From contig JAHBVO010000001.1 of assembly GCA_019637435.1 (NCBI GenBank), positions 1-64,000 on the forward strand: a DNA stretch of 64,000 nucleotides, written 5' to 3'. How positions within the stretch are numbered: position 1 is the stretch's first letter; the number at the start of each line of letters is the position of its first letter. This DNA is from Candidatus Obscuribacterales bacterium (GTDB lineage: Bacteria > Cyanobacteriota > Vampirovibrionia > Obscuribacterales > Obscuribacteraceae). The notes beneath the pieces were generated by a model. The model had not been told where the DNA came from, did no database searches, and was given only the letters and a program-made list of their open reading frames with translations. Below, in pieces: positions 28,153 through 39,296 of this stretch. A program made the translations under genes and the position numbers.

Positions 28153-30039
28153 TTATTGCTGCGCAGAACTCATTCTAGTGTCCGTAATCAGCCACGAGCC
28201 GCGAATTTTCTCGACGGTATAAATGACGTTATACGCGGATGTAGAGTCCTTTTCCGCTTTCATCGTATTTGCGTTCATCAACTGTCTGCGCTCTTTGATG
28301 TAGGTCTCGACTTCGAATTTCGAGCCAGGCGTGATTTCTTTGTAGGATTGAATCTTCAGTTCCAGCGGTGTCATCTCGTAGTACTTCTTGTTGTCGAGCA
28401 GCCACTGAATTGCGATGTTCTGTGTGGAGAGTGCCTTTCCGCCTAAGATTCGCGACAGGCTATCTGCTTGTCTGGTCTTAACTGCCGAGCGTTTAATCTG
28501 CTGCCAGTTGGTTATCAGATTCGTGAACTGCTTGTGGAGAAGGTCTTCAGCAGGCGGTTTTGACGCAATCGTCGTTTTCGGAGTGGTTGCTGTTTTGGAA
28601 GTAGTCGGAGTTGTTTTCGGCGCAGAGGATGTTGTTGTCGTCGTCGAAATCGTCGTTGGTGTAGTGTGCGTGCTGGCTTGAGAACCAGCGTTCGGCGTGA
28701 AGACGCTGAAACTGGTGTTGTCCACTTTCGGTGCTGTTGCTGATGCAACTACAGCCGGTTTTTGATTGTCTAGAGCGATAAGGTAGGAGACGTGTCCTGG
28801 GCCCGTCCCATCCTGAGCCGGTTTCTTCTGGATCTGCACAACGTATGTTCCTGCCTTCAAATTTATTGAGGCATCATCGGCGCCACTAGAAAGTTTTTCC
28901 TGGTTGTTGCTCAAAGCGCTGTTGAAATCAGCGATTTTGCCCGATTGAGCTCCGACTGCTTCCAGGAGGAAGTCTGCCGTCATTTGAACGGCGAGCATTT
29001 GGTTTGCCTTTGCTGGTTGATTCACCAACAGCAGCTCTGCGTGCGTTACATCATCGCCGGACAGTTTCACCTTCAGTCTGTTTTTGGCTTCGTCAACCAG
29101 AGCGTCGCTCTCATCTTTATCCTGTGCGAATGGTCCTACCCCTGGCCAGCCGCCAGACTTAATCAAGTCGCTGCCGGTGAGCGCGGCATATTTGCAGAGC
29201 GGTTGATTCGCTCCAGCGACTTTTGAAACCTCTGAATCGGCATCTGCAGCGGAGCCTGTAGAGGCGGCAGAATTGCTGCTGGATGATGAATTTGATAAAT
29301 CTGTGTTTGTTGATGACGTTGAGTTTGTCGAGGGTGCCGATTTTGAGGTTGTCGGGGTTGTCGATTTTGTCGATGTTGTTGATGTTGTCGTGGATGTCGA
29401 TGTTGGCGTGGTTGTTGAATCCGGCACCGTTGTCGAGCTTGCCGGTGAAGTCCAGCTGAAATCAGAGGTGTCGGAAGCTGATTTCGAGGAACTCTTGGAT
29501 GATGCAGCTCCGGATGTTGTCGTTGTCTTGATTTTTGATGTCTTTGAATTTTTTTCTAGACTGGTTCCGGAGGTGACTGGTCTGGATAGTGCTGAGCCTG
29601 GGTCATCCTCGGATGAGGATGTCGTTGTTGATGCGGAAGAGTCGGGTGTTGGCGATGTCGCGCTGCTGCCGGACTTTTCTTCTGTCGGATTGTCTGCTGA
29701 TTCCGTCGGTTTCGGACTGAGGTCCGAACCCCATCCTGGAGCCGCCTCCTTGGGAGTCTTCGACAGTTCACCGTCTGAATTTGTTGTAGCGGTTTTTTCT
29801 TCCGGTTTAGATTTCTTGGATGATTTCTTCGAAGATTTTTTTGAAGTCGCTTTTTCTGGAGCTGCTGCAGGCGCAGTCTTCTCATCTTGCGCTTCTTGCC
29901 ACATATCTTCGAGCGAGCCATTTTCCTGAGCCTGAGCCAAAACCGGCATCAGGTTGATGCTCAAAGCAAAAGCGATTGCGCACGCGCCGGCTGCAAATCC
30001 GCCTTTTTCGAGTGAAAAATGTTTCACGCTTCTTTCCAT
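28153..30039 (-). CDS. Secreted Ser/Thr-rich protein with ARC6/Ftn2-type IMS domain
   Basis: 628 residues. The signal peptide is GACAIAFALSINLMPVLAQA. Residues 60-275 are a Ser/Thr/Lys/Pro-rich linker of mucin type. A folded domain follows (about 280-400, LCKYAALTGSDLIKSGGWPG ...), then a second Thr-rich linker. The C-terminal 130 residues read NLITNWQQIKRSAVKTRQAD, LGGKALSTQNIAIQWLLDNK, YYEMTPLELKIQSYKEI and YNVIYTVEKIRGSWLITDTR. This is the pattern of the IMS/DUF4101 domain at the C-terminus of cyanobacterial Ftn2 and plastid ARC6 division proteins, where it is also outside the cytoplasm. The J-domain half of ARC6 is absent. A division or envelope role is inference. Confidence 0.72.
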   Translation of the reverse strand: MERSVKHFSLEKGGFAAGACAIAFALSINLMPVLAQAQENGSLEDMWQEAQDEKTAPAAAPEKATSKKSSKKSSKKSKPEEKTATTNSDGELSKTPKEAAPGWGSDLSPKPTESADNPTEEKSGSSATSPTPDSSASTTTSSSEDDPGSALSRPVTSGTSLEKNSKTSKIKTTTTSGAASSKSSSKSASDTSDFSWTSPASSTTVPDSTTTPTSTSTTTSTTSTKSTTPTTSKSAPSTNSTSSTNTDLSNSSSSSNSAASTGSAADADSEVSKVAGANQPLCKYAALTGSDLIKSGGWPGVGPFAQDKDESDALVDEAKNRLKVKLSGDDVTHAELLLVNQPAKANQMLAVQMTADFLLEAVGAQSGKIADFNSALSNNQEKLSSGADDASINLKAGTYVVQIQKKPAQDGTGPGHVSYLIALDNQKPAVVASATAPKVDNTSFSVFTPNAGSQASTHTTPTTISTTTTTSSAPKTTPTTSKTATTPKTTIASKPPAEDLLHKQFTNLITNWQQIKRSAVKTRQADSLSRILGGKALSTQNIAIQWLLDNKKYYEMTPLELKIQSYKEITPGSKFEVETYIKERRQLMNANTMKAEKDSTSAYNVIYTVEKIRGSWLITDTRMSSAQQ

Positions 30040-30205
30040 TCATCAGATATAGAGACAGTTTCATATCATATCGCGAATCCAAAACCCGAAAGTTATCTCT
30101 GGCTATTTGGGCCAAACACCTTTACTTCCGATAGTCTGGGATCTCAAGTGTTCGCTGTTTGAGGAGCAGGGGAGGAGCAGGTTGATCCGCCTGCATGGGT
30201 TTTGG

Positions 30206-30292
30206 CTACGAGGCAATGACGGAATCTTCGAAATCCGGCAATGTGTCGTAGACAACGTCTTTACCTGGAATCGACTTGATCTCGTAAAGCAT
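30206..30292 (-). CDS. Possible 28-residue ORF with a repeated C-terminus
   Basis: In the 324-base gap between maf and the IMS-domain gene, the minus strand can encode MLYEIKSIPGKDVV followed by YDTLPDFEDSVIAS and a stop. A related segment at 21760-21795 on the minus strand reads YEALPDFRKCVIAR and a stop at the same place. The shared LPDFxxxVIA ending hints at a small conserved peptide or a repeated non-coding element. AAGG lies 11 bases before the ATG. Little else supports translation. Confidence 0.25.
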   Translation of the reverse strand: MLYEIKSIPGKDVVYDTLPDFEDSVIAS

Positions 30293-30363
30293 TGCTGTGC
30301 AAGCCTTTCGGGGCAAGACTGGGCATGACGACATATAGTAGCAAAAGTTAGGTCCCGCGGGGA

Positions 30364-31043
30364 TTACCCGACTGGTGTGCTGGATCGGCCGGTTGTACCG
30401 AGAATTGTTATTCCTGCTCGGCGAAGCATTGATACTACCAGTGGTATCGGGAGTCCAATCACATTTGTAAAACACCCCTCGATGGCCTGCACGAAGGCCG
30501 AACCGATTCCTTGGAGTGCATAAGCACCCGCTTTGTCCATCGGTTCCCCGGTTTTCACATATGCGGCAATCTCCGGATCGCTTAGCGGTCTGAAGTAAAC
30601 GTGCGACATCTCGAAACTTGAAATTTCGGTCGGTGTTTCTTTATTCGGCTCCTTCATCAAAATAACTACGCCGGTGAAAACGTCGTGGCAGCGCCCCGAT
30701 AGCTCGCGCAACATCACTTGCGCATCGGCTTCGTTTTCCGGTTTGCCCATCATCTTGTTGTCGAGCACGACGGTCGTGTCGGCTCCCAGAACTAGAAGAC
30801 GATCGTTCGCCGACGTCTGCCAATTCCCCGATGCCATCAGGCGTTCGTAGATCGTATCCGCCTTCAGCTTTGCAATTTGAATTACATTTCCTGCTGCTGT
30901 TTTATCCGGCTCTACAACTTCATCGACATCGGCCGGCATGACTTCGAAATTGAAGCCGAGATTTGTTAAAAGCTCAATGCGTCTTGGGGACTGTGATGCG
31001 AGTACAACCTTGATGTTTGGTTCTTGTATGAATTTGTCGGACA

Positions 31044-31044
<1 letters not shown>
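30364..31044 (-). CDS. maf: Maf family nucleoside triphosphate pyrophosphatase
   Basis: 226 residues. VVLASQSPRRIELLTNLGFNF is the Maf signature (Ser-Pro-Arg-Arg); LVLGADTTVVLDNKMMGKP carries the catalytic aspartate and metal ligands. The C-terminal KAGAYALQGIGSAFV segment is also typical. Maf enzymes hydrolyse non-canonical or modified NTPs (dTTP/UTP or 7-methyl-GTP subfamilies) and affect septation. Its ATG overlaps the kinase stop by one base (TAATG), so it is translationally coupled as the last gene of the signalling operon. Confidence 0.93.
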
Positions 31045-33524
<2,480 letters not shown>

Positions 33525-33528
33525 GGAA

Positions 33529-33960
33529 TTACTCCATTACGAATATGAGCTCGGTCTTTCCTATTGTAAGCCTGTCGCCGGGATTAATCTGGCGTCGTTC
33601 TCCAAGCAATTCGCCGTTGACCAGAGTGCCGTTGGTCGAACCCAGGTCTTCGATCCAGTAGCCGCCTTGCATTTGCAGCACCCAGCTGTGATGTCTGGAG
33701 ATATAGTGGTCGTTGGTTATGGAAATGTTGTTGGTCTGGTCCCGTCCGATCTTGCTCACAGACTGCGTGAGCGGATAGCGCTCATTGGTCAGTTTGTTAT
33801 ACAAGAAGGCTGGTCTGGACGCCGAGATAGGCTTGCCTTGCGCCCCTGTGCTCATTTGACCGGACTGCATACCCGCAGGCAAAGATGGAGCGCCGCAAAC
33901 GGTACAACGCCCGCCTGCATCGACGATTCCTCCACATCTACTGCAAGTTCCATTACTCAT
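33529..33960 (-). CDS. FHA-domain protein with N-terminal zinc ribbon
   Basis: 143 residues. Cys6, Cys9, Cys19 and Cys22 (CSRC ... CTVC) form a zinc ribbon. After a Ser/Gly-rich linker, residues 52-143 are an FHA domain: SKIGRDQTNNISITND, ISRHHSWVL and DLGSTNGTLVNGELLGERR, with the Arg, Ser-Arg-His and Asn that read phosphothreonine. It lies between the PP2C phosphatase (12 bases) and the kinase (4 bases). It is the likely phospho-reader of this module, perhaps a substrate or scaffold of the adjacent kinase. Confidence 0.93.
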   Translation of the reverse strand: MSNGTCSRCGGIVDAGGRCTVCGAPSLPAGMQSGQMSTGAQGKPISASRPAFLYNKLTNERYPLTQSVSKIGRDQTNNISITNDHYISRHHSWVLQMQGGYWIEDLGSTNGTLVNGELLGERRQINPGDRLTIGKTELIFVME

Positions 33961-33972
33961 AGTTTGATTAGC

Positions 33973-34734
33973 TTAGTTGCTGCCGTTGCTCGACTCGTCC
34001 ACGTATCTGATTACGACGACCGTAACGTTGTCAGGCGCGCCGCCATCAAGTGTCTGTTTGACCAGTTCTTCGCAAACATCATCCGGGTCTGCGGCGTCTT
34101 TGACCACATCGCCGATTTGCTCGTCTCTCAGAACCGTTGGCAGTCCATCGGAGCAGAGTACGACCCAGTCGTTGTCTTTCAAATCGACGGGAGTATGGTC
34201 GATTTCGACCCGCTCTTCGTGACCCAGGCAACGTGTGATTAAGTTTTTATAAGGGTTGATGCGTGCTTGCTCCTCGGTGAGCCGTCCGGCGCGCACCATC
34301 TCTTGAACTACTGAGTGGTCATTAGTAAGGAGCGTGTGCTTTCCATCTCTCAACAGATAAGCTCGCGAATCGCCGACGTGAGCGATCTGGAGCATATTGT
34401 TATCGGACTGAACAGCCACGACCACCGTCGTTCCCATTCCGCGAACCGAAGCGTCTTCTTCGGCTTCGTGCCACACTTTGTGGTTCGCCATGTTGACTGT
34501 TTCGTCCAGCCACTTTTGAATCTTGTCTTTATCGTCCAGGGACGGTGGCGATTCTCGCCACTGTTTTTCAATCGCTTCCACGGCGAGCTTACTGGCTCGG
34601 GAGCCGCCAACCGCGCCACCCATACCATCTGCAACCGCGAAAACCCGTTGATCCGGGCTCATCCAAAAATTGTCTTCGTTTCTCTGACGCTGGCAACCCG
34701 CATCAGTCCGTGCAGCTGCACGCCATTTAAGCAT
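33973..34734 (-). CDS. PP2C-family Ser/Thr phosphatase
   Basis: 253 residues, metal-dependent. PP2C motifs: RTDAGCQRQRNEDNF, VFAVADGMGGAVGG, AHVGDSRAYLLRDG, LTNDHSVVQEM, VLCSDGLP, and DGGAPDNVTVVVIRY near the end. These supply the aspartates for two metal ions. No membrane segment is present. It would reverse phosphorylation by the kinase encoded two genes downstream. It starts three bases after the UbiB-family gene. Confidence 0.95.
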   Translation of the reverse strand: MLKWRAAARTDAGCQRQRNEDNFWMSPDQRVFAVADGMGGAVGGSRASKLAVEAIEKQWRESPPSLDDKDKIQKWLDETVNMANHKVWHEAEEDASVRGMGTTVVVAVQSDNNMLQIAHVGDSRAYLLRDGKHTLLTNDHSVVQEMVRAGRLTEEQARINPYKNLITRCLGHEERVEIDHTPVDLKDNDWVVLCSDGLPTVLRDEQIGDVVKDAADPDDVCEELVKQTLDGGAPDNVTVVVIRYVDESSNGSN

Positions 34735-34737
34735 ACC

Positions 34738-36675
34738 TTATCTCCGTTGCCTCCTAGAAAGCTCGGTCGTCCCAGACCGGCCTCTTAGTTTACTTGATCT
34801 GACCAGGTGTCCAATTATTCTTGCCACCAAAAAACCATTTCCAATCAAAAAATAAATTGAATATGGTCGCAGCTCAGTTATCAAGCAGGTTCCCAAATAC
34901 AAAATGGAAAATGCCAAGAGCCACATTGACTGCACTAGTAAATTTACTCTATTTTGCGCGAACTCTCCGATCTCCTTTTCCAAAGTGTTAACTCGGCTTT
35001 TCACTTGATCGAGTTGTTGAAGCAGAGCGCTCATCTCCTGGTCGATTTCGCCCTTTTCGGCGGGTGCCTTTACATCTTCTTGTGTGAAGAAAACCGAAGG
35101 TTGCTTTGCTGCAGTTGTCGCGGGAACGGCGCTTGACGAGCGGCTTTTTTCGGATTGAGTTTTAGGCGGATGATTTGTTTGTAAGAAGGAAAGTGAGTTG
35201 TCGAGTGTTTTTGCGTTAATTAGTTTCAACCAGGCAGCTTTGAGAGCGTTTGCATACTCGCCCCCCATCAGTTTTAAAACATTTGCAGCCTGATCCGGTT
35301 TGTTCAAAATCCATTTGCGAATCGATGGTTTCGCTGCTTCGACGAAACTGAAGTTCGGATGCAATGTGCGAGCAACCCCTTCAAGTGCCGTTCCTGTGCG
35401 GATCAGGTAGGCCAGTGTCGGCGGCAAATAAATTGCTCGCTCGTCTGCGATCTGGTCGATATCGCTTTCCAGGTGCGAAAAATCCAACTCGCGTAAACCT
35501 TTGCCGGCGTAATAGTCGATGAGCGGCTCAATGGCGCGTCTCACAGGCTCGGTCTTGGCATTCTCTTTGACGATTCCAAGGATTTTCAAGTGCACAATCA
35601 GATCGTCGATATCGCGTCTTATAACTGCGGCAATACAACCAGTGATGGCGTCGCGCTGAGCATCCGTGATTTCGCCTATCATTCCGAAGTCGTAAAGCAC
35701 CACGTTTCCCCAATCGTCGATCGCGAGATTACCCGCGTGCGGATCGGCGTGAAAGAAACCATGCAACAGAACCTGGTCTAAGTAGCAACTGACAAGGCGG
35801 TTGCCGATGGCGACCAGATCCAGACCGGAGTCTTCAAGTGCCTTCGTGTCGGAGACTTTTATCCCTGGAATGTATTCAAGGGTTAAAACCCGCTTGCCCG
35901 CAAATTTCCAAAAGATTCTCGGCACGCGAATCTCGGGATGCCCCTTCAGAATTTGACGAAGTCTGTCAGCGTTTTTGCCCTCTTGCAGGTAATTGATTTC
36001 TTGAAATAAGGTACGACCGAATTCGTCTGATAATTGCAGCCAGTCGTCCCAGGCAGTGCTTTTCTTCAGTCGACCGCCCAGACGAGTTGCCAATCGCATG
36101 TAGCCAAGGTCTTGATAAAAGCGGGTCGCTAAGTCGGGACGCTGCACTTTCACGACTACGGGAGTGCCGTCCTGCAGCCAGGCTCGATGCACTTGTCCGA
36201 TGCTGGCCGAAGCGATGGGTGTTTCTTCGAACTTTGCAAATAGCTTTTCCGGTGGCGCCCCCAGATCCATTTCGATAATTTTTCTGGCGATCGCGACGTC
36301 GAAAGGCGGCACCTTGTCTTGCAAGAGCGCGAGTTCATCAGCCATCTCGTCGGATAATATGTCGCGTCTGACGGAGAGGAACTGACCCAGTTTTATAAAA
36401 GTAGGACCAAGTTCGATCAGCGCCTGGCGAACTCTCGACGAGCGCTTTTTGCGCTTCTCGCTGGTTGTGAGCGAAGTGTCTTTGCCGTATTTCTCGGAAA
36501 TCGAACCGGCGACAAAAAGCGTAAGCGTTCGACTGACTTGCCAGAAGCGCTTGTCTTTGACCAATTCCTGAGGGCTGATCGAGCGATCCGCTTTCTTGGG
36601 GTCGTAAAGCTGCTGCCCGAGCGGCTGCAGCGCGGTCGAGCTGGTAGTTTCTTTTGCTGGTTCGTCCGCAGTCAA
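34738..36675 (-). CDS. ABC1/UbiB-family atypical kinase
   Basis: 645 residues. The family's KxGQ motif is clear in ELGPTFIKLGQFLSVRRDIL. It is followed by the Ala-rich loop SASIGQVHRAWLQDG, PVVVKVQRPD (lysine), HADPHAGNLAIDDWGNVVLY and DFGMIGEI. The C-terminus has a Ser/Lys-rich linker, a coiled coil (MSALLQQLDQVKSRVNTLEK) and two membrane helices (LVQSMWLLAFSILYLGTCLI, YFLIGNGFLVARIIGHLV), so it is membrane-anchored. Bacterial UbiB proteins support quinone synthesis; cyanobacterial and plastid relatives act in prenyl-lipid homeostasis. Here it leads a phosphosignalling operon, which is unusual. Confidence 0.92.
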   Translation of the reverse strand: MTADEPAKETTSSTALQPLGQQLYDPKKADRSISPQELVKDKRFWQVSRTLTLFVAGSISEKYGKDTSLTTSEKRKKRSSRVRQALIELGPTFIKLGQFLSVRRDILSDEMADELALLQDKVPPFDVAIARKIIEMDLGAPPEKLFAKFEETPIASASIGQVHRAWLQDGTPVVVKVQRPDLATRFYQDLGYMRLATRLGGRLKKSTAWDDWLQLSDEFGRTLFQEINYLQEGKNADRLRQILKGHPEIRVPRIFWKFAGKRVLTLEYIPGIKVSDTKALEDSGLDLVAIGNRLVSCYLDQVLLHGFFHADPHAGNLAIDDWGNVVLYDFGMIGEITDAQRDAITGCIAAVIRRDIDDLIVHLKILGIVKENAKTEPVRRAIEPLIDYYAGKGLRELDFSHLESDIDQIADERAIYLPPTLAYLIRTGTALEGVARTLHPNFSFVEAAKPSIRKWILNKPDQAANVLKLMGGEYANALKAAWLKLINAKTLDNSLSFLQTNHPPKTQSEKSRSSSAVPATTAAKQPSVFFTQEDVKAPAEKGEIDQEMSALLQQLDQVKSRVNTLEKEIGEFAQNRVNLLVQSMWLLAFSILYLGTCLITELRPYSIYFLIGNGFLVARIIGHLVRSSKLRGRSGTTELSRRQRR

Positions 36676-36723
36676 GCTGATTTTGTTTGAGAAGAGTCGA
36701 CTCTGTTTATCGTACTAAAAGAA

Positions 36724-37086
36724 TTAAACAGACGCCTTCATTTGCTTCAATTCTGAAATTTCTGCTCGCAATGTGGCAATCTCTGCGCGAAGCTCGTTGA
36801 TTTCAGTCGAGTCGCCAAGCGCACCCAGTGAGAAATCAGCTACCTGTCTGCGAATTTTCTCGCGCACTTGACTTTCGAGAATCTCGGAGCGTTGCCAGAT
36901 GTGTTGCGAAAGTTCGTTGGCTACTTGCTGTACGCGCTCTTTCGCTTCAGAAACTTTGTCAGAGCCGTTCGATTTATACTCGCTCGCTCTGGCGGTGACT
37001 GCATCCAGGCAATCTTCAAGGCGCTCGCGCCCGACCTCTAGAGAGGCTTTTGCCAGAAAGAATAGTTTCACGATAGGCCGAATCAC
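36724..37086 (-). CDS. Small coiled-coil protein, first gene of the kinase operon
   Basis: About 120 residues if it starts at GTG 37086, which has GGAGG eight bases upstream; in-frame ATGs at 37101 and 37155 lack a ribosome binding site. The N-terminus (IRPIVKLFFLAKASLEVGRE) is amphipathic, and the rest is helical with a clear C-terminal heptad region (INELRAEIATLRAEISELKQ). The overall look is phasin- or apolipoprotein-like. It lies 48 bases before the UbiB-family gene. It may sit on a membrane or granule surface and oligomerise, but function is unknown. Confidence 0.7.
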   Translation of the reverse strand: MIRPIVKLFFLAKASLEVGRERLEDCLDAVTARASEYKSNGSDKVSEAKERVQQVANELSQHIWQRSEILESQVREKIRRQVADFSLGALGDSTEINELRAEIATLRAEISELKQMKASV

Positions 37087-37386
37087 AACTCTAACCTCCA
37101 TCGAACCAATTAGTTGAGCACAGCCTTGTAAGTTCGCCGACGCTCTTGAGTTCATTTCTCAAATAGCATGTGGCTTGAAACCGGCTGCCGTCCAACTAAA
37201 TCGCCATTTTGTCGCGACAAAGAAAGACAAAACTATCGGAAGATTATACACTAGGGTAGTTAGGATGCGAGCGCAAATAGCCAGTCAACTTGCGCTCTGT
37301 AACGGAAATTAGACACTCCGTTTTCCTTTAATGAACCTATCTACAATCGTCGAGTTCCACGGACTCGAATGATAAAGGAATGCGTC

Positions 37387-38376
37387 ATGTTGGCTCCAGA
37401 AGCAAAAAGCTCAGAAAAAACTCCTGAAAAGTCTCCCGGTGCAGAACAACAAGCTGCGCGCAAGAAACTTGATTCTGTCACGCTGATTTACGTGCCTTTG
37501 CATCTTGGCGGTTCTCATCGCGGAGTTAGCATGGGACCCGCAGCGATGCGAGTCGCCGAGTTGCCCGAGAGTATCGAGCGTCTCGGTTTCAAAGTTGCTG
37601 ACGAAATCGACATCCAGGTGCCGTATTCAGTGTGTTGGTGGGATCAACATTCACCGGCTAAGTGTGTTCCGGAAATCGGGCAAGTCAGTGAAGATGTCGC
37701 TGCAGCCGTGGAAGCAGCGATGACGAAAGGCACTATTCCAATTACAATCGGCGGCGATCATTCGCTCGCGATTGGCAGTATCGCCGGCGTGTCGAACTAC
37801 TATCGCAAGCGAAACGAGAATTGGGGATTGATGTGGTTTGATGCTCATGGTGACATCAACACCCCTGAGTCTTCCGGCAGCGGCAACGTCCATGGAATGC
37901 CACTTGCTGTCTCGCTTGGCAGGGGCGATAAGCGGTTGACCGAGTTGCTCGGATACTCGCCGAAAGTTCTGCCGAATCGTTCAGTCTTGATAGGAATTCG
38001 CGATGTCGATCCGCCGGAACGTGAATTGATCGATCAGTGTGGTGTCACTCCATTCACCATCCGTGATATCGACCACCTGGGTTTGGGTCGCGTCACCGAC
38101 CTGGCGCTTGGCGCTTGCGGCTCTGATTCTACGGGGCTTCACGTCTCATTCGACATTGATGTTATCGACCCCGATGTCGCTCCTGGTGTTTCCACACCCG
38201 CTCGTGGTGGATTCAATTATCGCGAGAGTCATCTTGCGCTCACTCTTCTTGCTGAGTCGCAACTGATTAGATCCATCGATATAGTTGAACTGAATCCTGC
38301 TAACGACATTAAGAACAGCACAGCTAAACTGGCTGTTGAACTGATTCTTTCAAGTCTTGGTCAACGCATTCTTTAG
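37387..38376 (+). CDS. rocF: Arginase-family ureohydrolase
   Basis: 329 residues from ATG 37387 (AAAGGA seven bases upstream, better than ATG 37369). Manganese-binding motifs are complete: GGDHSLAIGSIAG, WFDAHGDINTPESS, and SFDIDVIDPDVAPGVSTPARGG. VHGMPLAVSLGRG matches the arginase substrate loop (NVHGMPLA). The reaction is L-arginine to ornithine and urea. The first 25 residues are an unconserved Lys/Glu/Pro-rich extension. No urease or other arginine-catabolic gene is adjacent. Confidence 0.93.
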   Translation: MLAPEAKSSEKTPEKSPGAEQQAARKKLDSVTLIYVPLHLGGSHRGVSMGPAAMRVAELPESIERLGFKVADEIDIQVPYSVCWWDQHSPAKCVPEIGQVSEDVAAAVEAAMTKGTIPITIGGDHSLAIGSIAGVSNYYRKRNENWGLMWFDAHGDINTPESSGSGNVHGMPLAVSLGRGDKRLTELLGYSPKVLPNRSVLIGIRDVDPPERELIDQCGVTPFTIRDIDHLGLGRVTDLALGACGSDSTGLHVSFDIDVIDPDVAPGVSTPARGGFNYRESHLALTLLAESQLIRSIDIVELNPANDIKNSTAKLAVELILSSLGQRIL

Positions 38377-38419
38377 ATTGGTGTCTTTATAGCGCAAGCG
38401 TAGGCTTATACTTTTTTCG

Positions 38420-39169
38420 ATGAAAGACCTGCTCGCTGTCAAAGATCATCGCCACTATCCATATCCCATGACACCATGGGTGATGACTCAGTCGTGGGAC
38501 GATTTGTTGTTCGCGCATTGGAAGTACGAACCTGAGGTCGTGCGAAAACTTGTGCCGCCGCAGATGGAGCTGGATACGTTTGACGGTGCAGCTTACATCG
38601 GCGTGGTGCCGTTCAAAATGCGAAAGGTGCGTCCGCGCTTTACGCCTCGATTGCCTGTTGTTTCGGATTTTTTGGAACTGAACGTGCGCACTTACGTTGT
38701 CGTCGACGGCATTCCAGGAGTCTATTTCTTTTCGCTTGATTGTGCGAGTCTGTTCGCGGTCGAGGGGGCGCGCACCTGGTTTCACCTTCCTTATTATTAT
38801 GCGGAAATGAGTGCGGTCGATCGTGACGGCTCGATTTGCTACAGAAGCAAACGAGCCGACCGTCGCGGAGACGCGGCGGCCCTTGAAGTCCACTATCAAC
38901 CCAGTGGTGAGCCCTTCATCGCTCAGAAGGGTACCATCGAACATTTCTTGACCGAACGCTATTGTTTATACACCGTATCTGGTGACGGCACGTTATTGCG
39001 CGCGCATATTCATCATGCTCCCTGGCCGCTTCAAGAGGCTCATGCGGACTTCGTTTACAACACTATGCTCAATCCAATCGGTTTGGAAGCAGTTGCTAAA
39101 CCGCATTTGCTATTTGCCAGGTCATTGTTGACCGTTGAGTGGCCACCAGAGGTGGTGCCGACCGGTTGA
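38420..39169 (+). CDS. DUF2071 (YqjF-like) family protein
   Basis: 249 residues. The DUF2071 pattern is clear: MTQSWDDLLFAHWKYEPEVV, LVPPQMELDTFDGAAYIGVV, ELNVRTYVVVDGIPGVYFFS and YYYAEMSAVDRDGSICYRS. The family is cytoplasmic, with an acetoacetate-decarboxylase-like fold, and has no firm biochemical role. It follows arginase by 43 bases on the same strand and may be co-transcribed. Confidence 0.88.
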   Translation: MKDLLAVKDHRHYPYPMTPWVMTQSWDDLLFAHWKYEPEVVRKLVPPQMELDTFDGAAYIGVVPFKMRKVRPRFTPRLPVVSDFLELNVRTYVVVDGIPGVYFFSLDCASLFAVEGARTWFHLPYYYAEMSAVDRDGSICYRSKRADRRGDAAALEVHYQPSGEPFIAQKGTIEHFLTERYCLYTVSGDGTLLRAHIHHAPWPLQEAHADFVYNTMLNPIGLEAVAKPHLLFARSLLTVEWPPEVVPTG

Positions 39170-39210
39170 AAATTTTATCGGCCGATCTAAAGGAAATTTC
39201 AGAAAAAAGG

Positions 39211-39239
39211 TAGACAGCCAGATCGAGGGATACTATACT
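39211..39239 (+). promoter_or_regulatory. lexA promoter
   Basis: TAGACA (39211-39216), 17-base spacer, TATACT (39234-39239), about 58 bases before the lexA GTG. The sequence around the -10 (ATACTATACTTACGTATGG) has partial dyad symmetry that could be an autoregulatory LexA site, but it does not match the classic Gram-negative or Gram-positive SOS boxes. Confidence 0.65.
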
Positions 39240-39296
39240 TACGTATGGGTGCTCTTGAGAAAGGTCCCATCTGTCAGAGGTTAGAGGAACGAGAAA

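Noticed and set aside
29273..29929. 218-codon plus-strand frame, Val/Asp-rich
   Set aside because: Antisense of the Ser/Thr-rich linker of the IMS-domain protein.
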